A stretch of 64,000 nt of DNA from the IMG/VR virus record IMGVR_UViG_3300009702_000017, positions 57,051 to 121,050 of that record; one strand, written 5' to 3'. The notes beneath the pieces are model-generated. The model saw only the letters and a program-made list of their open reading frames with translations, was not told the origin of the DNA and searched no databases. Numbering within the stretch: the first letter of the stretch is position 1; each line of letters begins with the position of its first letter. This DNA comes from a virus. A program made the translations under genes and the position numbers. This document shows, piece after piece, positions 49,027 to 59,900 of this stretch.

Positions 49027-51273
49027 TTATGTATTAGGCCTGATTGTATCGAGCGTATATGTCACCGTCATGTAGAACAATGAAAATGTACCACTCGAAG
49101 GAATGGGTAGTGTGAATTCAAACACGATCGCGTCTGTTACTAGCCAGCTTACTCCAGTCACCAGATTTACAACTTGACGAGTAGTGGCGTTTCCTGCAAA
49201 TGTAGCAGTAGCGGACCCGCTGATGTTAAGAAGCGTTGCCGTCCACGTAGTACCAGCCAAGGTGTCCTTGTAGATTGAGATACTAGAGATACTGTGGGAT
49301 ACGGTATCCGTATTCCTGGCGGTGAAGGAAATGGACGTAATGGTCGCCCCAATCGGAATACGCACACGGCCACCGATCAGTGGTGTACCGGTTGTGCTTG
49401 GTGAAGTTGAGATAGAAGGAATAATTCCAAAAGCAGAACCTCGAAGAACTCCTGTTGTGCCTGTATCATACAAATACATCTCAGCTGCACTTACGTGTAC
49501 AGAGAAGGTCTGTGGGGTTTTGAAATTGTGAGCATCTGTAGCGACACCGGTATTAAAGGTTGCAAGACCGGTAACTGTGATAGGAGGTGTGTGGGTTGAG
49601 TTGCCAATTTCAATTGTCTTGGCAAAAGATCCAATGACCAGATCGTTTACACCCCCACCACCATCAGGCTCATAGGAAGTGGCTGAAATTACGCCAGCCG
49701 AAAGCGTGTCCACGAACCGTGCTGGACCATATACGGTCACTTGCTTTGTGCTTCTGCCAATCGCAATCCCAGTTGCAGTCGTAGTACCGATATTGATGGC
49801 GCCTATAGCGTCAATCGTCACATTGCCAGCTGTACCATTGATGAAGACAGCGGCACCGTTGAGGGTGAGGTTCGATGGGCCAGCATTGATGTCGGCTGCG
49901 GCAAGAATGCCTGCTACAACCGATGTCACACCGACTCTACCAATTGTTACACCAGTTGTATTGGTATCAGTACCAAGCTTCATCGTACCTGTGGTAGGAC
50001 GTGAAATCCCATCTGCCAACACGCTGCCACCCGCATCGATCGTAGGTACGATAGGATTGGTAGCGCTCAATGGAGTTGTGTTTAGGGTAACTGTGCCATT
50101 GAACGCGGTTGTAGCTGGATTGACGATTAGGTTGCCAACTGCAAGAGGGAAGTCACGGGTATAGACTACGCCGTTGTGCCGCCACGCAATGACAAAACGG
50201 CTGCCCGGGATAGCGCCAGTTCCGAGACTAGTTAGCTTCGTCTTCTTCGGCACCAACGCGCTAGCACCAGTGAGATTCTGAGTCCTGTCTACGTCTACGT
50301 AGATGCAGTAGTCATCGGCAAGGTCAGTCAGCCCAGGGCTGTCAGTAGTCTGGTCTGCGATGTCGTTGTAAATACCAGTCGAGTTGTCGAAGAGAAGGGT
50401 CAGGCCCTTCCAGTGCAGGTTGCTAGCAACCACTTCGAAGTAGTCCCCACTCGCAAAAGCGGCCCCACTACGAATCATGCGAACATTGCGGTCGGCTGCG
50501 GCACTGTACCAATACTCACCACCACCAAGCTCCCAGAGCCTAGTCATAATGGCGTCGCGCCAATCCTTGTCGCTCAAGATGGCCTTGTCCCCGCCGCTGA
50601 AGATGTCCCCAGATGTATTTTCATAGCGGGTTCCAGGCCAAGAATAAAATGAACCGGTGTTCGGGGTAGAGCCACCTGAACCAAGCCGGAAATAGAGCTT
50701 ACGTGCATCCTCAAGTGATGTGACATTGTTTGAGGCGTCTGTCGTTACCTTCGCGATTGGAAGCACTGTCGTAGTGCTATCAAAAGGTAGCGTGCTGATG
50801 ATGATGCGATAGTCAAGTACGCGAGCTAGAGGTACGACAGAATTGGTCTTCCCAAGTGTATTGGCGTCGAGGAAGAACACGGTATCGGCTGTCGTGGGAT
50901 CGGCTGTACGAGTGAGGTTGAGCCCTACATAGTTGACGGTGTTGGCAATGAAGCCTCCAGTCAACTTGGCGTTTGAGGTATCTAGTGTCTCTGGCGATGC
51001 ATTGTCATCTGTCTCGAATACAGAACCAGATTCACTGGCTCCATAGTGGATGATGGCGCTGTTGGCCACCGCAAGCTGAAGGGATGTAGCCGGGCTTCCA
51101 ACGGCATTTGTGGTGACCAGCTTGAACCCACGCACCACCAAGGGCTTCCTACCAGCAAAGACGCTTCCGATTACCGAATCGAAGTCTGCAGACACAGCTG
51201 ACTCAAGGCTACGGAGATGGGGGACATCGATACGTTGCTGGCCAAGCCAGTTCTGTCTACGCTTGATAGCCAT
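49027..51273 (-). CDS. Long tail-fibre/baseplate-associated protein
   Basis: A 748-residue, mainly beta protein. The N-terminus (GQQRIDVPHLRSLESAVSAD) resembles the virion-attachment part of large phage fibres. The middle has fibre-type repeats: MKLGTDTNTTGVTIGR, then INIGTTTATGIAIGR, each followed by strands, and the end is a beta domain with ISSISIYKD. It starts below an AATCTAT motif. Probably a tail fibre; no receptor-binding domain named. Confidence 0.65.
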   Translation of the reverse strand: MAIKRRQNWLGQQRIDVPHLRSLESAVSADFDSVIGSVFAGRKPLVVRGFKLVTTNAVGSPATSLQLAVANSAIIHYGASESGSVFETDDNASPETLDTSNAKLTGGFIANTVNYVGLNLTRTADPTTADTVFFLDANTLGKTNSVVPLARVLDYRIIISTLPFDSTTTVLPIAKVTTDASNNVTSLEDARKLYFRLGSGGSTPNTGSFYSWPGTRYENTSGDIFSGGDKAILSDKDWRDAIMTRLWELGGGEYWYSAAADRNVRMIRSGAAFASGDYFEVVASNLHWKGLTLLFDNSTGIYNDIADQTTDSPGLTDLADDYCIYVDVDRTQNLTGASALVPKKTKLTSLGTGAIPGSRFVIAWRHNGVVYTRDFPLAVGNLIVNPATTAFNGTVTLNTTPLSATNPIVPTIDAGGSVLADGISRPTTGTMKLGTDTNTTGVTIGRVGVTSVVAGILAAADINAGPSNLTLNGAAVFINGTAGNVTIDAIGAINIGTTTATGIAIGRSTKQVTVYGPARFVDTLSAGVISATSYEPDGGGGVNDLVIGSFAKTIEIGNSTHTPPITVTGLATFNTGVATDAHNFKTPQTFSVHVSAAEMYLYDTGTTGVLRGSAFGIIPSISTSPSTTGTPLIGGRVRIPIGATITSISFTARNTDTVSHSISSISIYKDTLAGTTWTATLLNISGSATATFAGNATTRQVVNLVTGVSWLVTDAIVFEFTLPIPSSGTFSLFYMTVTYTLDTIRPNT

Positions 51274-51288
51274 AGTGCTCCTACGATA

Positions 51289-51295
51289 ATAGATT
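51289..51295 (-). promoter_or_regulatory. AATCTAT motif upstream of a virion gene
   Basis: Minus strand reads TAGCCACAATCTATTATCG then AGGAGCACT. The 14-mer TAGCCACAATCTAT is identical to the site at 63600 before the baseplate gene. Confidence 0.4.
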
Positions 51296-51299
51296 GTGG

Positions 51300-51716
51300 C
51301 TAAAGTGGACGTACTTCATTGTTATAGTCAAATGCGACAAAGGAAGCGCTTCCAAGCATTCGAGAGCCCACGCCCACTTGCCATTGTTGTTTGTTGATCT
51401 GACATCCATAAGCCTCGAAAATCACTGTATTGGTTACGCGATCCAGAAGCGTCATAGTGAAGTAGTTGGCCTTGGGGACATTGGCATAGATGGGCTTGAT
51501 GCCGTTGCCTTCCAATCCACCGTCACGAACACGAACCATGCTAAGCTGACCTTGGATGGCCTGGATTCCTGGTGAAATCTCAAACGGAGTAGCCTTGTCA
51601 ATCCCCCTGCGCTGGATCTTCTGGTTCGTCTCATTGTAAGAGAAGCCAGTTACCTCCGCAAAGAAATTGCCGTTGATGTAGCACTTTACGTGTGCGCCTA
51701 CGACTACCTGATTCAT
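51300..51716 (-). CDS. Putative tail tube-like or baseplate protein
   Basis: A 138-residue beta protein starting after the 1170-residue gene (GTGAGC...ATG overlap). Its NGNFFAEVTGFSYNETNQKI and ISPGIQAIQGQLSMVRVR strands resemble the fold of small tail-tube or hub proteins (XkdM/gpFII-type). Function inferred from position and strand pattern only. Confidence 0.5.
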   Translation of the reverse strand: MNQVVVGAHVKCYINGNFFAEVTGFSYNETNQKIQRRGIDKATPFEISPGIQAIQGQLSMVRVRDGGLEGNGIKPIYANVPKANYFTMTLLDRVTNTVIFEAYGCQINKQQWQVGVGSRMLGSASFVAFDYNNEVRPL

Positions 51717-54700
51717 GCTCTCGCCTTCCTGTAGGCTTCGTCTACGTCTTCAGACCAGATACCTACCTTCTCGCTCACCTTGTCTCCTGTGGTTGCGTAG
51801 CCGCCGTTCCCAAGGCCAATGTCGCTCGGGTACACCAAGTCTGCCACGAGTGGAATGCCAGTGGCGGCCACACGCTTCAACGCGGTCACTGCTGCGGCTG
51901 TTGCTGCGTTTGAGTCAGTTAAGAATGAGATACCCACGGATGCGGGGTCAGCTACATCGAGACTGGTTCTGGAAGTGAGGTAGATAACGCTTGCCCCAGC
52001 TGCCACTGTGACGGGGAAGCGATAGGTGGGGTCCAATACCAGTTGGGTAGAAGAGAGCTTATCCGTGTACTTCACTGGATAGATGGCGTTGTCGTTTCCA
52101 TAGCCGATAGCAATATAGCCACTATTTGGAAAGGCTGTTGCATCTGCTACGGTGAGTACAAGGTAGCTTCTCTGCGTCACCAACTGCATTGTAGTCGTAG
52201 TGGCGTAGGCAGTGATTGATGGGCCATTGGGATCGAGTGAGAAGGGGCCCAAGAATGGAGATGTGGCAGCCGCTGTAGGCACAATGAGCGCGCTGGTCCC
52301 TTTGTAGTAAAGGGGTTCATCAGTGAAGGTGAATGTGGTGGCAGTCGGAGTGGTGAGAACAACCCCGTTGCGTGGCGGACGACCAATCTTGTCCGAACCA
52401 GGGATGAAAGCTGTCGAATAAGTAGGAGTTCCACTTGCGTTTGCACCAAGGCTCAATACAATCTCATTCGACAACTGTACCGAAGCAGAGTTGGCCTGAC
52501 TGTACGGAGAAGGCTCGGGTACGAGTTCCCATTCGCCTGTCTCGACGTTGTAGTATTCGGCTTGAGTTACTGGGTTGCCAGATGCGTCTACTCCACCCCA
52601 CACCAGTACCTTGTTGATACTGGCGATGAACTCTGCGTGACAGTAACGGCGGGCATACTTCATTGGCGGAATACTATATGAGTGAGTGTTGTTAGCTGTA
52701 CCAAGCCAGTATAGCTCGGCATCATTAAGCACGCGATTGACACTTTCAAGGCGCTTGTTGCGTCCATACCCACCGACCACTAGCAACGTTCCGTTCTGCA
52801 TGTCAGCTACGGCAAAGTTGCATCGTGCTACGTTAAGGGATGCAGTGCTCACCCAATAGCTACCGGCTATAGGAGTCATTTCATTACAGGTGTCAACAAC
52901 CTCTGTGTTGGTGTCATCGAGTAGGATTGGCCCTGCACCTGCGCCACTTCCTAGGACAACGCCAGACGCGAGTTGCCGCCCACCCATGTTTAGGATGGCT
53001 GGTGAACCCCAGGCATCTACCCTGAGGGCTACTTGATCGTAGCAAGCATCTGGGAGCGTACCCACCGCTACCACAGATCCAGTTGAGAAATCGTACTTCT
53101 CAACCGTGTTGGTTGGTGTTGCTCTATCTATGATACCACCGATCCAGTAGTTCTCGCCGTCAACGACAACACCTTGTCCAAGTGCCCTTGGATTTAATGG
53201 TCCGGCACCAGGAATAGGAGTCCAACCGCTTGCTACATCGACGTATGTGTAGGCGTCTTGGAGTACACCCGCCGCTGCGGAGTAACCTCCCCAGAAAATG
53301 GGATACTCGTCAATCACCATTCCGCCCATGGCGTAGCGGCGTGCTACGGCAATGGCTCCTGCGGAAGTAACGGTGTAGTCGTATTGAGTACGTCCGTCTG
53401 CGTCTCCACCACTCAACACAGCCGACCCGGTGAACGTGATGTAGGAAGACGTCGCGCTTTCTGTTGCACCGTCGTAGCCACCAACTAGCCATGCACCAGA
53501 CCCATCGGTCTTTTTGATGACTAGCATGTCGTACAAGGTAGACGGCTGTGCTTGTGACCAGATGCTCATTTGTGATGCATCGAGCGTGTAAGGGGAGGTT
53601 GCAACTTGACCGGCGACGTGTGCGGGGAGTGAATAGTCGTTGGCTGGATTGTCAATGACAAAGGTATCGCCTACAGAGAGACCGTGAGAAGACGAGGTAG
53701 TAATCGTCGTAACCCCAGCTGTGGTACGCACGATGGAAGAAGCGTCTACAACGCTCCCGGGCGAGAGAAAGGAGGCTTGACCATTGCTTCGTTCGGTGAT
53801 TGTAGAGGTGACAGGTAGATACGCTTCAGTCCCCTGATGTACGGAGATGAATGCTGACTTTGAGGCAGACTGAAGTGAAGCTGGCAATAAACGCCAGACA
53901 ACGACGTCAGAAAGAGTGGTTGTAGTGACGCCTTGAGCTATTGCGTTGGAGTTGCTTACCTCTACGTATTGGACTAGGGCAGAAGGTGTATCCACGAATA
54001 CATTGGTTACTGGAAACGTACCACGATTGGCGTCATCGAATACGCCCCCAGACACATTCAAAATGTCTCCGACCCTAACGCCTGCAAGAGTATTTGTACC
54101 CCCACTAGCGTCTGTGCTGATCTCGTATCTAGCCACTCCTGGTTCGGGAATTGTCACACTCCATACGTTGCCAACAGTATTGGACCATGGACTGGTACCG
54201 AACTGGAATGCATTCAAAGCGCTTCCGCCTGTCACTTGGATAAACGACCCAAGTCCCAACTCCTCGGAGAAGAGGACGAGCTTGCTGGTATTGGTAGTGG
54301 GATCGAGGTAGGCTGTAGCGTAGGCGCCCACACCCTGCCTATCCATTGCAGCTGTAATGACCGCCGCTACCTCGTTGACGGTGGCAGCTGCGATGTTAGC
54401 GAACTGGACTGCATGGAAGGTAACTCTAGCTGCGTGCTTGCGATTCACGAGGATGCTCAAGGTGTCACCGTCTACAAGAGCAAATGGTGACGAAGCATTG
54501 GTAACGACATGGGCTTGAGTGGCCATGTCTCCGTAGAATACGCCAAGTACCTGCATCAAAGCGTATGGTGTGAGCTTATGAAACGCTTCGGTGAGAGCGA
54601 GAGCACGGAAGCTTTCGTCGCTCATTCCAATTTTATGGGACTTCTGCACACGGTAGTTGTTGGCCAGACGTGTCAGAAAAGGCCCTGTAGCAGTCTTAAG

Positions 54701-55225
54701 GAACAGCTGGTTGGTTGCTAGACGTGCATTGTCACGTTTGATGGTATCTCCGGTTGCCAAGGCGGCCACAACTGCATTCCACCCCGAGCCCGCGAACATA
54801 GGGGGCAGAAGGTCCTTGATGGAGTCTTCGGTATCGGGAGTGGTGGCTACACTAGGAGCGATAACGTTAGCCCCTGCGGTCACTCCACTGTACATGAAAG
54901 AAAGGGATGTAGGAGACGTGAGAGGCGTACCAGAAAGTGTCTCGATGGCCGTTGACGCAGAGACAGTCCAGTTACCAGTAGTGAGAGCACCAGACAAAAG
55001 CAAGTCAACCTGAAGCGTGTTTCCAGGCACGACGATAGCGTTTGTAACGGTGAGTGGTACTGTACCGGTGAGAGTCCAGTTTGCTACGTTGAGCGCATCG
55101 TTCGTACCTGCGGGATCGCTTTGTTGCGGCGAATACGTGAACGTGACACGTAGGGACGCAGAGGTCAGTACAACAACCGATGACAACGCGAAGCTGCCTG
55201 AGCTAAATGTTGCTGTTGTTGTCAT
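51713..55225 (-). CDS. Kelch-propeller virion protein with Big_5-like N-terminus
   Basis: A 1170-residue structural protein. Residues about 1-120 are an Ig-like Big_5 domain similar to the neighbour at 55225-55899. Residues 120-350 include a helix-rich SIKDLLPPMFAGSGW region and a SFIQVTGGSALNAFQFG domain also seen in the baseplate protein. Residues 560-940 hold repeated kelch-like strands: WLVGGYDGATES, YAMGGMV, YWIGGIID, LNMGGRQL, LLVVGGYGRNKR, VLVWGGVDASG. The C-terminus is beta. Likely a baseplate or tail-surface component that binds glycans or partners. It ends at the next gene's start. Confidence 0.7.
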   Translation of the reverse strand: MTTTATFSSGSFALSSVVVLTSASLRVTFTYSPQQSDPAGTNDALNVANWTLTGTVPLTVTNAIVVPGNTLQVDLLLSGALTTGNWTVSASTAIETLSGTPLTSPTSLSFMYSGVTAGANVIAPSVATTPDTEDSIKDLLPPMFAGSGWNAVVAALATGDTIKRDNARLATNQLFLKTATGPFLTRLANNYRVQKSHKIGMSDESFRALALTEAFHKLTPYALMQVLGVFYGDMATQAHVVTNASSPFALVDGDTLSILVNRKHAARVTFHAVQFANIAAATVNEVAAVITAAMDRQGVGAYATAYLDPTTNTSKLVLFSEELGLGSFIQVTGGSALNAFQFGTSPWSNTVGNVWSVTIPEPGVARYEISTDASGGTNTLAGVRVGDILNVSGGVFDDANRGTFPVTNVFVDTPSALVQYVEVSNSNAIAQGVTTTTLSDVVVWRLLPASLQSASKSAFISVHQGTEAYLPVTSTITERSNGQASFLSPGSVVDASSIVRTTAGVTTITTSSSHGLSVGDTFVIDNPANDYSLPAHVAGQVATSPYTLDASQMSIWSQAQPSTLYDMLVIKKTDGSGAWLVGGYDGATESATSSYITFTGSAVLSGGDADGRTQYDYTVTSAGAIAVARRYAMGGMVIDEYPIFWGGYSAAAGVLQDAYTYVDVASGWTPIPGAGPLNPRALGQGVVVDGENYWIGGIIDRATPTNTVEKYDFSTGSVVAVGTLPDACYDQVALRVDAWGSPAILNMGGRQLASGVVLGSGAGAGPILLDDTNTEVVDTCNEMTPIAGSYWVSTASLNVARCNFAVADMQNGTLLVVGGYGRNKRLESVNRVLNDAELYWLGTANNTHSYSIPPMKYARRYCHAEFIASINKVLVWGGVDASGNPVTQAEYYNVETGEWELVPEPSPYSQANSASVQLSNEIVLSLGANASGTPTYSTAFIPGSDKIGRPPRNGVVLTTPTATTFTFTDEPLYYKGTSALIVPTAAATSPFLGPFSLDPNGPSITAYATTTTMQLVTQRSYLVLTVADATAFPNSGYIAIGYGNDNAIYPVKYTDKLSSTQLVLDPTYRFPVTVAAGASVIYLTSRTSLDVADPASVGISFLTDSNAATAAAVTALKRVAATGIPLVADLVYPSDIGLGNGGYATTGDKVSEKVGIWSEDVDEAYRKARA

Positions 55226-55899
55226 TAGGCCGCATTCCCAACCAAATCACGGACACCAGCTGCGCTTACCACATAGGTAGTAGCTGGATCCATCTCTTCT
55301 GTTACCAGTATGTATACTTGATCCGTCTCCTTAAAGATTGAGAGGATGGTAAGAGCAGGCGAGATAGAGTAGTTGGTTGGATCCGTGGCGTCTGTGGTGT
55401 TGACTGATTCAGAAAAGGCAACTCGAATGTGGGTGCTGTTTAGCCATGTTCCATTGACAAACGTAGGCGCCACACCAGAACCAATAAAGGTGAATGAGTA
55501 GCTGCCTGCGTAGGCACCGCTTCCATCCGCACTCACAATACCAGCTGGCAATGATAGTGAGTAGACACCATCTGTCTCTTGCTCTGTTGTCCCAAGTACA
55601 ATGCTACTCGAATTGACAGTAAGGGAAGCGATAGATACTGCCGCAGCACCAGTCGTACTGATGGAGTATTTTGTTTGGTCAAGTGCGTCTCCGCTCACCG
55701 TAATAGGTGCGGTGAAGTTCAACGTTAGCAATCCAGCGCTTGCGGACAATGTAGCAGTTAGAGGTGCGGGTCCAGATGTAGGAGCATCGAAGAGCGCATT
55801 GATTCCCTGCATTGGCGTACTCGCGGGACGTGCGTAGATTGGAGTACCGACAAGAAAGCTCTCGGGGAACAAAATGTGGATCCCAGTGTAAGTAGCCAT
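55225..55899 (-). CDS. Big_5/SwmB-like domain protein
   Basis: A 224-residue beta protein. It has two Ig-like repeats: ASAGLLTLNFTAPITVSGDA and WLNSTHIRVAFSESVNTTDA, each followed by YSISxxL strands, the pattern of bacterial Big_5 domains. It stops inside the Kelch protein start and is probably a paralogue of that protein's N-terminus. Virion location inferred from neighbours. Confidence 0.6.
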   Translation of the reverse strand: MATYTGIHILFPESFLVGTPIYARPASTPMQGINALFDAPTSGPAPLTATLSASAGLLTLNFTAPITVSGDALDQTKYSISTTGAAAVSIASLTVNSSSIVLGTTEQETDGVYSLSLPAGIVSADGSGAYAGSYSFTFIGSGVAPTFVNGTWLNSTHIRVAFSESVNTTDATDPTNYSISPALTILSIFKETDQVYILVTEEMDPATTYVVSAAGVRDLVGNAA

Positions 55900-55906
55900 C
55901 GTATGC

Positions 55907-56944
55907 CTATGTAGTCCTCAAGGCAATCCCACCACCAGCACTACACAGCAAGAACTTCCATGTTTGTCTAGTAAGAGGATTGGCTGGGTCTGTAGCGTTA
56001 ATGTCCGATTGATCTGCCCATGGCCTGTGGATATTTCGCAACCAGCTTGGAAGCTGGCCATAGATACCGACTTGGCCACTGCTGTATTGATTATACATGA
56101 TACTGGGAAGGAGAGATGCAACCGGCGCTGCTCCAACAAGAGAATCGTACCAGGATGATGCGTAGTAGGGATAGCAATCCACATAAACGTATGGATTGTT
56201 TGTGTTGCCGTTGATAGAGGTCGGCATATTGAATTGCGCGCCGCCCGTATCCCCCCATTTAACCCCTGGTTGCATTAAACCCATGGGTAGAGCGTTCAGT
56301 CCGACTAGGGAGCCAATAGAGAATGCAGAGCCCACCGCCGCCGATACCGTGATTGTGTTAGCTACGGTATCTACCGCAGTAACCTCGACTAGAGCAACAG
56401 GTAGATTTGCTCCAGACTTATCAGCGGCATTGATAGATGTCACGTTGACCCAATCGTTTACTGCAAAGATCGAAGCGTCTACCACAGAGAGAACCGTGTC
56501 TGTAGAGAGCGCCGCCGTCGATAGAGTAGTGAACCCATTGGCTCCCAAGTATGAGTCATAGTAGCCGCTGAAACTGGTCTTCCAATAGCCACTATCCAAG
56601 GGGCCTACTACAAAGGCGCATGGGTTTGCGTCGTCTCCGGCGAAAACTCCATTGTAGGGCGCTGCTGGAACGGGCCAGTAAGTGCTTGAAACAGCATTGA
56701 GGAGGGTTACGTTATCGGTGTCTATAGCTGGAGCAACCTGGATTCGATTTGAACCGAAATTGTATGGAAGGCACTTTACGTAGAGTGGTCGTCCATCGGC
56801 AGTCGTATTGTGAACCACCCAGTTGTCTCCATCTGTGTATGAGTCTTGGGTGTACCCGAGGGTACTAATAAGCCAGTCGTGTAGACCCTGCATGAAGTCG
56901 GTCTTGTTGGTAAAGCCCGTCTGAATGTCTACGTGGTATGCCAT
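55907..56944 (-). CDS. Hypothetical virion protein
   Basis: A 345-residue beta-rich protein starting MAYHVDIQTGFTNKTDFMQG. It has a helical N-terminus (FMQGLHDWLISTLGY), GYYDSYLGANGFTTL, then a strand module VVDASIFAVNDWV also found in other phage baseplate/fibre proteins, and ends GIALRTT. It lies between baseplate J and the Big_5 protein, so a baseplate role is plausible. Confidence 0.55.
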   Translation of the reverse strand: MAYHVDIQTGFTNKTDFMQGLHDWLISTLGYTQDSYTDGDNWVVHNTTADGRPLYVKCLPYNFGSNRIQVAPAIDTDNVTLLNAVSSTYWPVPAAPYNGVFAGDDANPCAFVVGPLDSGYWKTSFSGYYDSYLGANGFTTLSTAALSTDTVLSVVDASIFAVNDWVNVTSINAADKSGANLPVALVEVTAVDTVANTITVSAAVGSAFSIGSLVGLNALPMGLMQPGVKWGDTGGAQFNMPTSINGNTNNPYVYVDCYPYYASSWYDSLVGAAPVASLLPSIMYNQYSSGQVGIYGQLPSWLRNIHRPWADQSDINATDPANPLTRQTWKFLLCSAGGGIALRTT

Positions 56945-56946
56945 AA

Positions 56947-59900
56947 CTAGTCTCCTACGAACTTGATTGTGATGTCGGTTGTGGGGTTCAGTGTTACCGG
57001 CTTCTCGTATGCTTGTACTGAGATTAGGTCATTCCCACTGTTGTACGAAGGAGAAAGTACAACCACAGACTCCACCCCATTAACCGTGGTGGCAGCCGCA
57101 ACCAAGTCACTGATAGTGATTGACTTGCCCACACCGCTTCGGTTGATCTCAGAAGCGACTGCCCCACGAACAGAGTTTTCGATATTGGTACGGTCAACGC
57201 TAGTCCAGGTACGAACTAACAAGCTGATTTTGATATTGTGGATGAGTGGCCCGTCAATAAGCACGTCGGCACCAGAGGCAAGCAGACCGGGGTAGGCTGG
57301 ATTGTCCAGGTCGCCGTAGATTGTCTTGGTGGCCTCCTCGAGCAAGCCAGTCCCAGCCTTGTATCCATCGGTACCAAGGTGTAAGCTTGTATTAAACGAG
57401 AGCTTATCCAAAGAGGTTACGGTAGCGTCATTATTCTCACTGATGCGAGTGAGACCATTATCGGTATCGAACTTGAGGAAGGTATGTAATCCATCCGTAG
57501 AAGGGAAGATACTATGGATGTGCTTCACCAACTTGTTTGGTGTGCCTTCAGTTACATAGATGGAGTCTACATGTGTTCCCAACGCACCTGGGCTTCCACT
57601 CACAGAGGCCATTGGTCTATTGGATACGTCTACGCTAAAGTTGTAGGTGCTGTCGATAGAAAGCACGGTCCAAGTACCCTTGTTGCCGCTACCCCAGAAG
57701 TCATCTTCGATGTGGATTTGATCCCCAGGCATCAGGCTAGCCTGATTGTAGAAGGTGGCATTGACATATACCTCGTCCTCTTCCACACCATTGGGATTCT
57801 CAATCCAGAACCCATGCATACCCGGGATCTTGGATACAGAACGCACGACGGGAAATGTACCTTGGTTGCTTGACGATAGCGCAGTACCAGAGGTAGGTGT
57901 GGAGATGGTTACGTAGTCGCCTTCTGAGCCCACGGTAGTCCCAGCTGCATCATAGATAAAATAAGCCATGTACTTACCGTGCTTCTCCACTCGGATGCGA
58001 GTGCTGATCATAGAGGCGGTGGTGGTACGGAAGGCGTTGGTGAGAGTAACCTTGCCATCTGGAGTGATCCTGGAAAGAGTAGTTGCTGTTGTGAAAGTAG
58101 CCTTTTGTGCGGCAGTATTATTGGCAACCTCTACCATATCGCCGGCATGGAATGGCAAAGCCTGCTCATTGGGAATGAGGATACTCGCATACCCGAGATC
58201 CCCATTGCTATAGCCGAAGGTTGGCGTACCATACAAATTGGCTACGGCTATGTTCGCGGTTCCACCATCGGTCTGGATAGAACCCTCAGAGCCAAGGGTG
58301 AGAGATGAAAGCTGAACGCTCCCATTTGCGTAAGAGACTTCTCCAACGGAAGGCAAGCCAGAAACACTAGGAAGTCCCATGTACGCTACTATAGATGCCG
58401 GCAGAATGGGAACCAAGTAGATGTTCTCGTTAAACCAGTCCACAGAGCTACCTGCCAGTGAAGCGTCTACGCTACGCTTGAATGACAGGCTGTAGTTCGT
58501 ACCAGGGGCAGTTGTGGTCTGCACCCAGTTGATCCCATCGGCAAACGAGTAGTAGGAGCGATAGGCAGTGAAAGCGTCATTGGTAGAATGCAACACAGAG
58601 CCAGTAGGAGTGGTCCCGACGAACGTTCCGGTCATGGGGGCATACGAGATAGCGGCAACAGAACTAATGATTGTGCTGATGCCACAGCCGGCCGTATCGA
58701 GAGGGAAGAAGGTGAGTAGCGGAGAAGTGCTTCCACCACCTACGCCATCGTTACCCCAAGTCACTACGCCATTTCCAGTCACCTGCGTTCTGGTATAGCC
58801 TTGAGCATACTGGCTTCCTACGTTGACAAGCTGTACGACCGTCCCACGCACATTGACATCCACATGCGAGTTGTCATCAAAGTAGACGAGATCGTTGGCT
58901 GCCAATGTAGGCAGAAGGGTTTCACTATATCCTGGCGTGATAGTGCCAATAGCTGTACCCGTTGTAGTAGCTGTTCCACCGTCATTATATACAACTGTTG
59001 CTCCTGTGGTTCCGGCTTGGGTCGTGTAAAGACCAGAGGGGAAGTTCGCGTCAGACGAATTGAGGTAGAATGCGACTCCAGTTCCCAATCCAGCATCGGT
59101 GACTGTGGCAAACGCAGTAGACGGTAGGGTGAGTGTCAGTGTGACAGTTGAGCCCGTGCGACTTGCAGAGGCAGCAGAAAAACCAGAGACTAGCGTGAGC
59201 TTAGTGTAATCGGCCGACGTACCATGAAAGGACAGACCAAACTTTGTGGTAGCGTTGATGGTCGCCGAGGTCTTCTCTGCACCGGAGGGGAGAATGACTG
59301 CGATGTCAGTGTGCTCAGCTGCGGTAGCGCTTGTACCATCGATAGAGATAGTCAAAGCCTTGTTTGGCGCAGTAGGGTAGTCGAAGTACATCCGAGCCGT
59401 GTCGCCATCTGCACCAAGCCTACTGTAACGCCACAGGGTAGCTAATGTGGGATCGGTAGAATGGCTTACGGTACGAGAGTGCATGAAGACGGCCCAGTCA
59501 TTGAAGTCAAAGGAATCGCCGAATGTGTTGGCCAACGTGAGTCCTGTAGCTGCATCCACATACGAGTTGGTGTTACCATAGGTCGCACTGGTAGGACTCA
59601 CCTTCACACCCATTGGGACGGAGAACGAATGGCTTCCATCAACCATCAAGTTGAGTGTGTCATCAGGAGAAATGGCGTATGGATGGACTAGCTCAATGCG
59701 ATCATGCGGAAGCGTTGTACCAAAAGGGGTACGAAGCGTTAAAAACGAGCAACCGTAGTTGACGGCTTCAGGCGTGATAGATGCGATAGCGCTTTCGTAT
59801 CCCACAAGCGAGCCATAGCGCTCTATGTCTCCAGTCTGAGTAGGATAGTACGGAGTATTCTTCAGACCCTTTAGCACCATGTCTTCACGAATGGCATAGA

